Shown here in pieces: positions 55,397 to 64,000 of a stretch of DNA of 64,000 nucleotides (position 1 is its first letter; each line of letters begins with the position of its first letter). Source of the DNA: Trileptium ribeirensis (lineage: Eukaryota > Nematoda > Enoplea > Enoplida > Thoracostomopsidae); NCBI GenBank assembly GCA_030248225.1, contig JASANE010011530.1:36885-100884 (forward strand), in the 5' to 3' direction. Under the pieces are notes generated by a model, which worked only from the letters and a program-made list of their open reading frames with translations, was not told where the DNA came from and did not search any database. Both the position numbers and the translations under genes were made by a program.

Positions 55397-55779
55397 GCTC
55401 TCCAAATTGGGGGTGGGGGAGCCCTGGCATTTTTAGGTTCCCCCTGGTTCAAAACGGGTGCCCCCCGGTTCATGCCCTCCTGGCAAAATTTTGAGCTTCC
55501 CCCGGTTCACCGCTTCTGGGAAAATTTTTTAGTTTACAATCGGTCCAAAGTACAAAAAATTTTGATTAAAATTTGCACTAACATTCCGTTCTGAAGCCAA
55601 AAATTTCGCAAATTTTGTCAAAACTTGCTTCAAAATCGCTTTCTCTCCATCAAAAGCGTTTTGGCAGTGTTTCTGACACGATTTTTAACGTTTTCTCTTG
55701 GCAAAATCGGGCGCCCCCGGTTCGGAACCAGGGGGCCATGGTTCATGCCCCTTGGCAAAATTTTCAGTGAATGGAGAGC
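55397..55779. repeat. GC-rich interspersed repeat, copy 2
   Basis: GCTCTCCAAATTGGGGGTGG ... CCCCCTGGTTCAAAACGGGT ... TTTTCAGTGAATGGAGAGC. Short inverted ends GCTCTCCA/TGGAGAGC. Same family as 51439-51809; no coding potential seen. Confidence 0.72.
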
Positions 55780-56780
55780 CCAGATTAGCGACATCTAATC
55801 TCGAGATTTTTAAGCGGTCACTGCAGATTATAAAGCTGACTCCTAACTTGTAGCCCACACCGGAAACCCATCAAGTAGTCACCTGCCATATATATACACC
55901 AATCGTAACTAAAAAACAAATGCGGGAACGTATGCAGTCCATGCTACGTTGATCCATTTTTATTGCGAGCAATATATGCAGCAATATGGGCTAAACAACA
56001 CAACATGTCTTTAGAAAAAATGTTTCACTGCAAGATCAAACGATGCATAATCAGGTGTGTTCTATTACATGATACTACTGCTTAAACTAATTCTATCAAA
56101 TTGTTGCTTGCTCAACTTCAAGATTGAGGAATATCGGGCTGAGGTGGGTGATGGGAGACACCTCAAGATATCCAAAAAATTCCGACCTAAACGACAACAA
56201 CTCTGGAAAAATTTCTTAAGTAATACAAAAACCAAGTAAAGCACAGTAGCGAGAGATATGAAAGCTTTTACTTTTAATAAATCGAAAATACGGACCTTGA
56301 TATAAATTCCTACATAACCGATATCTGATTCGGTTGCTTTAATGCTTCATTTGTGGCCAAGGTAATTAGCATTAAAAGCAAACGCAAATTGAAGCTTAAT
56401 CCAGGTAAGATAAATATATATGTATTTACATTTGCTAGCCAGAAATCTCATAAGAATTAAATGATATTTCAATCTTAGCCCAAAGTAATTAATTCTATTT
56501 CAACCAGCATTTGAACAATACCTATAACACCCAGCAGAGATTCATACTGATTTGAATTTCTTGCCCAAAACAATACATATTATTCACAAGCTACAAAAAC
56601 ATCTGATAGTTTATCTTCCTCTTAGCTTACAAATTTTAATAATATATACGTACAAAAATTAGAATTCGTTTCGACTAAGACAAACTATGGATACCAAGAT
56701 TGATTGCGCAGTTTCAGGGACGGTGAGACCGTTTTTTAATTTAATTATATACCTAAACGGGTTTATATATACATATATGT

Positions 56781-58705
56781 CCGGGAATAACAGGAACTGA
56801 AATTTACCGGAACCAGCAATCGGATCCAGAACCGGAACCTAGTCTTCGAAATTTATATATAGTAAAACAGATGAAGGAAGAAATATAGTAAAACAGATGA
56901 AGGAAGAAATGAAGGTCCAGTAGATTTAAAATGCATTAAAATAATTTTTACATGAAACGTTATGTATTGCGATGACATTGTTGCCCCTCTGGAACTTTGA
57001 CGAGACTGGGAAAGGTAATAATTTTATTTATCGCTCAATATATCGGTTTTTATACCCCAGAGCAAACAATGCCATCCACTAAACAGCGCTGCGTAAATTG
57101 AGTAAAACTGAATGTGCTTGTAAAGCATGGAGCGTAGACAAAAGACTTTCGCTGTGACTCTAATCCCCTTTTACTAGACTATAGTTACTTGTTATTCCGT
57201 GGGAAACTTGAAATTTTATTAATTTATATATTTCTACAAGAAAATAAAATGGGTCTTTTCGGTTATCCCCCCAGAACGAATTTCGTCAATTTTAAAGTTA
57301 CAGATAAAATTTTGGTACCAATCGATTCAGCTCGATGAGCTGGTTCAGAAAATACCCATTTTACCCACATCCCTGACAAATTTTTTTTCGATATTTTGAG
57401 GTCCCAATGGGGTGCCCCTTGGGAACCCAAATTTTTTTCTTCGGAATATGGTCATATTGGGCACCATTCGACTCGGCTTGATGAGATAAGTCGACTGGTG
57501 TGTAATTTATTGAAATCTACCCCACCGTTAGAAAGTTAGGATGGCCCATGTAACCCTGAGGGGCAGAAATAAATTTCAGACCATGCCGTTCTGGGTATAC
57601 TAAGCCTTAGTCTTAACCTAAGCTAAGGTCTTGAAACATACACTAAGCCTAAGTCGGGGGGCTGCCGCCCCCGAACCCCCGCTCTTTTTTCTAACATTAA
57701 ATCTACGGCCCCAAGGTTACTTAAGCCCTCATAACTTCCTAAAGGTGGTGTAGATTTCAATAAATTACATACCAGCCGATTTGTCTCATCAAGACGAGCC
57801 GAATGGGCCAATATGACCATATTCCGAAAAAAAATTTTTGGGTTCCCGAAGTGGGAGGGACCACTGGGACCTCAAAAATTGAAAAAAAATTTGTCAGGGA
57901 TGTGGGTAAAATAAGTATTTTCTGAACCAACTCAGCGAGCTGAATCGATTGGTACCAAAATTTTATCTGTACCTTTAAAATTGATGAAATTCGGGCTGGG
58001 GGATAACCGAAAAGACCCAATAAAACAGGGTACACTATAATTTTCGGACCAATGCTCAAAGGCATTGTTTAGGGCAGCGTTGTGAAACTAGTGCTCGTCA
58101 GATAGATGATGATGGCTTTGTGATCAAAATGCTATTCATGAGATAAACTATGATAGTGCTCGCACAGTTTCAATAAAGTACAGTTCATTACCAAGAACGC
58201 AGCTTCTTGTTATGTTGCACATATGTTACTTTTCTGTAATATAGACTGCTTTACAAAGTTTGCAAGCGTACTGACTGGTGCTTGACGCAATTTATGTTAA
58301 CCAAGCTTAAAGCTAAGTACTTTTAAATAATCCATACTCTGTTATCGAGTTCAACCGATTTAATTCTAAGATACACAGCAAACTTCTGCATGGGCGACAT
58401 AGCTGCTACAAGCATCGATTTGATTTTTTGTTAACGAACTCCTGTAGTGTCAAGATGAAATATTCCTACTGAAATTAAGAGTTCTACTTCCGTTTCATAG
58501 GGTAATTTGTTCAGTTAATCTTCTTTTGTTTGGTTGCATTGGAACTTGATCATTGTCTATATATATTACATGTTTGGAGCACAGATGAAGCAAAAATGTG
58601 GAAATTTTTACACCGGAATTCCGGTTCCGTTATGCATTTTGCTTTTTGACGGAAAGGCAACCAGATCACAATTTCCGCCGGAACAGGAATTCCGGTTACT
58701 CTCTG
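56781..58705. mobile_element. Non-autonomous hAT element, copy D, split by a nested insertion
   Basis: Left end CCGGGAATAACAGGAACTG and right end GGAATTCCGGTTACTCTCTG. Flanks ATATATGT / ATATAAAT agree at 6 of 8 positions. Removing the nested element (57250-58019 plus one 6-bp duplication) leaves about 1.15 kb, the family length. A short internal duplication (AGTAAAACAGATGAAGGAAG twice at 56863-56910) is private to this copy. Confidence 0.85.
57250..58019. mobile_element. Nested 770-bp foldback element
   Basis: Long inverted arms begin TGGGTCTTTTCGGTTATCCC and end GGGATAACCGAAAAGACCCA. They run inward through ATTTTGGTACCAATCGATTC and its inverse for about 300 bp, with a central GC-rich loop (GGGGGGCTGCCGCCCCCGAA). 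Flanked by ATAAAA on both sides (57244-57249, 58020-58025), a 6-bp duplication. It interrupts hAT copy D, so it is the younger insertion. Confidence 0.88.
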
Positions 58706-61290
58706 ATATAAATGTAGCGATATCAGCGAGTAAGCGTATATCATGAAGTAACCTGTATTACTTTTCCGGCAAAACTCGGGTTCCGGTTTCGGCTAATGTT
58801 TGCTGGAATCGAAATTCCGGTTTCATGTCCTTCGGATATATATGCAGCGTATTTTGTGATAAAAGTTCTACTATTTTACGAGACATAATTAGCTAACACG
58901 CTAAACCATGACTGAAATACTATTCTTTATGCTATTTGATAACGTAAAATGAAATATATAATGTCTTTGTGGTCGCTCAGACAGATTTGATTGTCTCTTT
59001 TAGTTTCACAACACACATATCGACTTCTTTAAAGTTTATAAAGTATATACAAAAAATAACGCTAATCGATCACACATTAGCGTGTTTATAACGTTTGAAG
59101 TACTCAGTAGTCCAGGATTTGGTAACTATGCCGTTATTTGAGCTATTATAGCCGAAGGCTTACTGCTTAATACCTTGCGGCAACTGTACTGTAAAAATTT
59201 GTCTTTATCAATTAAATCTTTATGCTTGGGAGGTCACAACGTAGTACAATGTCGATATTTCACATTTCTGAGGATTGTTTAACAACAGTAATTCACTCCG
59301 TGGCGGGAACTGGGGCTTAAGCAAGCATATCTAACCAGTGTTGGTTGACTATTTTGAGGTTCCACAGTGAGCTTCCCAAGCCCATTTTAAAGGCACATCA
59401 ACACAATACACCGGCAGCACATTAGTAGAATCAGTAGAATCAATTTTCATCACATATTAGTGGCTTCTTCTCACAGGTGCGCGTACTTGCTATCGTAGGT
59501 TGTGTCGAGGAACGGCCCAATTGTCTTTTCCACGACACGTTTATTTTTTCGCAAACTGGCGGAGCTTAATTTTATAAGCTGGGAAGTTTTGAAAACAGCT
59601 AGCGTTTCTGGTTCGTGGAGCAAGTTGAAAAGTTTGCGGTTACGTCTGGCAGGATTTTACATCTAATACAGGATTCGTTATTGGTAACCTAATAACATAA
59701 CAACATAGAAGGTAACATTCTAAATTTATAAAATTACAAGGAAATCATAATTTTGAGATAACAAATTTACGTTATAGTGTCCTAATACCTGCCGAATTAG
59801 CTGCTTTCGATATAAGCACAATTGCATTAATCATATCCAACTACCCAACTCGTATGAAAAATAGCCATCTAGTCATCAACGCACACCAAATTATTGAAAA
59901 AAATGCCAAACTTTCACAATTTAACTGCCCTTTTTTAGCATTTATAGCCCCGGGCAGCGCAAAACACCTAACATTCATCGTGTTTCACTAGTAAAATAAC
60001 CAGATATGTACCCATTATTCATCACCAAAAGCAAGAAGATCATAAATACTGCTTTTCACTTTACCGTATTGATAAGACCAGGTTCTGGTTCCGGCAAAAC
60101 ATCGAAGTTCAGGTTGCGGTTAATTTCGGTTCGTGTTACTCGCTGATATATATCCATTTTAGACATGTCGTGTATGTGCTGCTACCTAATCTTACAAATA
60201 CAACTTACATTAATGTTAAAATCAATAGTAAAAATGTGGTAATTTGAACAACGCTTTTGAGATGATAAGTTAAATTCTCCGGACGTATTACCATTGCCAC
60301 ACCACATGTACAGATACGAAAGAGCATGGAACTAAACATTGGATATTGGCTGAGAAAGTTCAGAAAGTTTATAAAAGCGAAAGGCGCGTAAAGCCAAATG
60401 CCGTGCGACATTTGTGGACATTTTCCGGATGTACTAAATTACCCTTAATTTAAAAATCATAGTGAAATTTGTTCAAACATATCCGAAACAGATCTGCTCT
60501 TCATAAAATTACCAACAGACGTTCTCCGTTGCACCATGCATAATCCTGGAGTTCTCAGTCAAATACTTTAAATCCTTAAGATTAAGAATGTACAGAATTT
60601 CGACGTTGCTCAAAACGTCGACGTTATTTGATCAAACGCATATATTTGCGACGTCTACTGCCTTGTAAAATCGATCGTTGTTGATCAATCGTTAGTTGCC
60701 GCACCGCCCACCTATTATACTATGTTCAGTACGATATCGCTAATATTTACAAACACACGCTATATCTCGACGCTTCCTAAACCACAATCAGCAACAATCT
60801 GAAACGACTACTTAACTTGATATACAAAGCTAGTGGGTGATCTCATGTCTTAAATAATTGAATGATGCTGTTATATCCAATGATATCAATTTCGAAACTA
60901 CTCAGCGATCTCATATCCCAAGCCACTGAACGACCATCTGCTAATTCGTTGGATAATTTCATATCAATAGCCCCATTTTATATAATATAGGAACGTTAGA
61001 TGATCACATATGCAATTTGGCAGTTTGACGGCCAATCCGCGGGGGCCCGGCCCCGCCGAGTTGGGCCGATTCACTGCTCCGGGTGTTCTGCACGGAGCAT
61101 GGATGCGGCGGTTTGGAGCGCCGTGCGGATGTGGGGTGCGCGGGTGTTCATGAACGGAAACATTAACGTAAAGAAGAATAAAACGAAGCCCAGAAGGCAC
61201 TGAATCCACGAAAATCGCTCTTGGAGCTTCGCACGCGATTAGACATTTACACACCATGGGCACATTCTTGCTACGTCGCTTTTCAACAAT
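58706..61290. other. Upstream DNA with small hAT-end fragments
   Basis: Fragments with GGTTCCGG at 58760-58830 and 60080-60145. A GC-rich island at 61010-61200 reads MDAAVWSAVRMWGARVF at the end of a plus-strand frame, unassigned. No gene recognised. Confidence 0.35.
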
Positions 61291-61297
61291 GGCAATG

Positions 61298-62097
61298 TAA
61301 CGAATATATACAGTAAAATAGATGAAGAAAGAAATGAATGTAATAACTGTGTTAAAAATATATTGAACTTAATATATTATCGCGGCGATTATTATCCTTT
61401 CTCTGAAGAGCCTGAGAGAGCTAATAATGTTTATTTATCAATCAGGATTCCGTTTGTCGTTGTTTTGATCCACAAAATGTCTTCCACTATAATAGAACCC
61501 TGCGTAAACTGCGTCACACTGAATGTGTTCGTAACGGATGGTGCATAGACTATAAAATTTCGCCCTGTCTTCTATTGATTTACAAAGTTTACAAGCGCAC
61601 TGGCAGATACATAATGCAATTTATGTTGGCCAAGTTTACAACATCGCAACGTGCTCAAAATTATTATGTTGCCGTGCAACATTTATGTATGCATGTTCTG
61701 ACCTAAGTACTTCTACACAATCCATGCCCTACTATGCATATCAAGTTGGACCGGTTCAGTTCGAACTTACGCCGCCGCCTAATTTTGTTGTATTAACTAA
61801 AATGAGGATGAGCATTTCCTACAAGGTCAAGATGAAATTCCTACTGAAATTATATATTTGTCATATTTACGTTTTGCAGGGCCATTTGCTTAATTGCTAT
61901 ATTTGCTTTTTGTTTGTTTGTGCTAGAACTTGATCACTGTGTCTATGTTTGGACTACAGTCGGAAAAAATGCGAAAAGTTGTAAACAAAATTTTTAAGCC
62001 CAAACTCCAGTTCCGGCTTAGGTTTTGCCGTTTGCCGGAATCGGAACTGAAACATCATTTTCGGTGGAATTGGAACCGGAATTCCGGTTACTCCCTA
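61298..62097. mobile_element. CCGGAA hAT family, copy F, left end missing
   Basis: It begins inside the family (TACAGTAAAATAGATGAAGA), follows the same internal order with deletions, and ends ACCGGAATTCCGGTTACTCC CT. The terminal G and target duplication are lost. Confidence 0.7.
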
Positions 62098-62467
62098 CAA
62101 GCCACCAGTTGATCTCGTATTCCAAGTAACTGTGTGAACTCATATACCAAAGGCGGTGTGGTCTCATATCCAAAACCATACTCAAAATACTTTCAATTAA
62201 ATTAAAAAAAAACATTTTCTTTGACTTTTGCACAAACCACATATAAACTTCAACGAATATTCTTTGAAGTTTCAAAGAAATGTGTGTTAACGAATTAGGC
62301 AACTTATTAAGAATTATCTTTGAATTTCAAAGATTAGTTCATTGAATTTTAAACAAATATTTTCGTGCTGCAAAAATCAAAGAAACTTGTTTAAAATTTC
62401 ATGGAGGCCTGCACTGAGTCATCTTATATGTCAAAACGCTTGAACACACCTGATAACTAACCTCTTA

Positions 62468-62581
62468 ATGATCTCAGCGAAAAGTGAAATTGTGTTTGCC
62501 AATTTTGACACCTTTACAGGTCAATCCGCGGACGTTTGGTTACACCGCTTCCAGGACAATCTGACTCGGGACAATTGGTGA
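62468..62581 (+). pseudogene. Short gag-like ORF fragment
   Basis: ATG-started 37-codon frame containing FANFDTFTGQSADVWLHRFQ and DNLTRDNW, then a stop. FDG/FTG..ADVWL.RF is reminiscent of retrotransposon gag starts, but the piece is too short to assign. It immediately precedes the GC-rich retroelement-like segment. Confidence 0.3.
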
Positions 62582-62673
62582 CCTGATAGCCCACCACGGG
62601 TCCGGCCCGACAGGTCAACAACATCCGATACGCCGACCATCAAATGCTTCAAAATCTGGACATTATTCTCCCC

Positions 62674-63135
62674 GTAGGAGAGAATAATTCGATAAAATCA
62701 GCAACGATGAGTTTCAAAACTCGACTATCACCGAGTGTCAACTCGTTTATCGGTGCCGTTACTTCGTTAGTCAGTTCATCAGCTCGTCAGTCAGTTCGCT
62801 TCACTAATTCACTGTTATTTTTACTTGGTAAATTCATATTAACTTACCTCGTTTGGTTAATAAAGTTCAGTTTGTAATTCAATTAGTCAGCCACAGTTCA
62901 CTTCATCATTGGTCGTTACGCTATCGAACCGCTATCTATGCTGGATCGCCGAACGAAGAAACCACAGAAGACTGATCTTACTTGTAAGTACATGATCTTT
63001 AACTGGTAAATCAAAGTGACGAACTGGGCGAGACCGCTGAAGATTAACCGATAGCCGGCTGACTGAAGCTCAATCGAAAGTGGATTATTTGATTACAGTT
63101 TAGCTGATAAAACAGCAAAAACATTGATACTTACA
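62674..63135 (+). other. Possible LTR or leader of a retroelement
   Basis: Runs from GTAGGAGAGAATAATTCG to ACTTACA, then AT, then TGGTGAACCAGAC, placed like a tRNA primer site. It contains AATAAAG (62860) as a possible poly(A) signal and a strong donor (CTT|GTAAGTAC) at 62982. No second LTR is in the window, so this is only a candidate. Confidence 0.25.
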
Positions 63136-63172
63136 ATTGGTGAACCAGACTAGTAATAACGTAATCTTGTGA

Positions 63173-63850
63173 TGTCGACGCCGACGCGTGCACGCCAGCA
63201 CGCCGACGCGGGCACGCCGGCCTTCCCTCTTTCGGGTCCTGCCGGTTCTTTCTGGGCTGGCACTGGCGATTCTCAGGTCTCCTGTGGTCCGGACCTCGAC
63301 GGTCCTGCACACAGTCGCGGTACCCCGGGTCCCTCAAGTCGAAGCCCCCTGGTCAACGGTCGCTGTTGTTTCCGGGTCAAATGGTCGATTCAAGGGCTCC
63401 GGTCAAAGCAAGTGGCGACGGTCGAAAATGCTGGTCACAGGTACAGTCAATCCGGGGTTCCTCAGTTTCATCGGTTTTCATCTCCCTGGTTGGTCGGGTC
63501 ACGGTCTCGGTCGACGACAGGCAACCTGCCTACGGGCCCTGCTGGTCATCGGCGGCGTCGAGCGCAATCCAGGGCCGGTCAATCTGTCGCAACAAACCAA
63601 GGACACGCTGGCCGGGATGCTACAACTCCTCAAGGCAAGTGACAAGGCGTTCGTTATGCCACCGACACGGGACGAGATGCTCACGGAGCTCACGCCATTC
63701 GGGCCTGATGCCCTGCAATTGGCACACAGTCAGCTGGCCATAGTTCAGTTCCAAACCCCGCTGGACCAAGTCAAATCGAACGACCACAGCCGAGCGCTAC
63801 CGCAGGTCAATTCTATCAGTTGCCGCAGTTCAACCCGAAGACGCCACTAG
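63173..63850 (+). CDS. Retroelement-like ORF with a 2A-like motif (partial or broken)
   Basis: GC-rich open frame with coding-like composition. The first in-frame ATG is at 63428 (MLVTGTVNPGFLSFIGFHLP). A hydrophobic run CLRALLVI leads into GGVERNPGP (63551-63577). 2A peptides, found at the N-termini of many non-LTR retrotransposon proteins and in RNA viruses, have the form D(V/I)ExNPGP and make the ribosome skip the Gly-Pro bond. Here the Asp is Gly. After it come VNLSQQTKDTLAGMLQLL and MPPTRDEMLTELTPFGPDAL, until TAG at 63848. No reverse transcriptase is in view; the window ends too soon. A host gene using a 2A leader is possible. Confidence 0.5.
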   Translation, partial: CRRRRVHASTPTRARRPSLFRVLPVLSGLALAILRSPVVRTSTVLHTVAVPRVPQVEAPWSTVAVVSGSNGRFKGSGQSKWRRSKMLVTGTVNPGFLSFIGFHLPGWSGHGLGRRQATCLRALLVIGGVERNPGPVNLSQQTKDTLAGMLQLLKASDKAFVMPPTRDEMLTELTPFGPDALQLAHSQLAIVQFQTPLDQVKSNDHSRALPQVNSISCRSSTRRRH

Positions 63851-64000
63851 GTCGAACAAATCCTCGGTTCAATCGACGACGACCTCAAGAAGCGAAACGT
63901 CCTTCGGGTGATCGACAACGCGCTCGTCCACGAGTCGGGTGTCGACCTCAACGCGGGCTATGGCGAGCTCAAGCGGACGCTGATCAACTACTACGCCGAC
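63851..64000 (+). CDS. Continuation of the same frame past a TAG
   Basis: Directly after TAG, in the same frame, 50 codons remain open to the window end: VEQILGSIDDDLKKRNVLRV, IDNALVHESGVDLNAGYGEL, KRTLINYYAD. The peptide looks like a real helical protein. Another frame (QFYQLPQFNPKTPLGRTNPR) is also open, so a frameshift rather than read-through could explain it. I do not recognise the domain. Confidence 0.4.

Noticed and set aside
60964..61263. 99-codon minus-strand ORF, Pro/Arg-rich
   Set aside because: Caused by a short GC-rich island; no splice sites or family match on either strand.
63169..63642. 157-codon plus-strand ORF starting MSTPTRARQ
   Set aside because: It overlaps the 2A-motif frame; the motif and the open continuation favour the other frame. 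I cannot exclude an overlapping or frameshifted use.

Overview
The window is eukaryotic, AT-rich and dominated by introns full of transposable elements. One host gene is clear. It lies on the minus strand and encodes a potassium-chloride cotransporter (KCC, SLC12A4-7 type). I reconstruct 19 coding exons between 52945 and 4968. Their reading phases agree at every junction and give 1133 codons plus 2 nt. The core motifs (TM1 [10 protein letters not shown]2/3 [20 protein letters not shown]6 [66 protein letters not shown]) leave little doubt about the family. The last conserved block of KCCs (the stretch ending in ITIYS) is not in the window, so the gene probably runs off the left edge. Nematode-like wording in TM1-TM3 (IQHIFG, VVESGGAYF) and many acceptors of the form TTTTCAG or TTTTTAG suggest a nematode or nematode-like invertebrate with large introns. 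That is inference, not proof.

Layout from left to right. 1-4967 is intron or 3' flank with a three-unit tandem of a 143-bp SINE-like repeat and MITEs. 4968-31362 holds the C-terminal cytoplasmic domain exons and the exons for TM4 to TM12, separated by 0.06-5 kb introns carrying MITEs, a 1.1-kb hAT element and tandem repeats. 32412-35263 is a decayed hAT transposon with a broken transposase. 35346-35476 is the TM3 exon, squeezed between that element and a second, unrelated hAT element. 35477-46644 is an 11-kb intron with a longer hAT relative containing an array of TGTTCGCGAACA palindromes. 46645-47795 carries the TM1 and TM2 exons. 52475-52945 is the probable first coding exon. 53-62 kb is upstream DNA with nested transposons. 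62.4-64.0 kb turns GC-rich and carries a retroelement-like ORF with a 2A-like motif (GGVERNPGP).

The repeats fall into at least six families. (1) TA-flanked palindromic MITEs with CAGTCA...-type ends, more than a dozen copies. (2) A non-autonomous hAT family of about 1.1 kb with CAGGGAGTAACCGG ends and perfect 8-bp target duplications. (3) The P52rIPK-like hAT with CAG...GGATCC ends. (4) A foldback family with 6-bp duplications. (5) A 257-bp TTA-flanked MITE. (6) A 143-bp SINE-like tandem. No rRNA, tRNA gene, CRISPR array or bacterial feature was seen.
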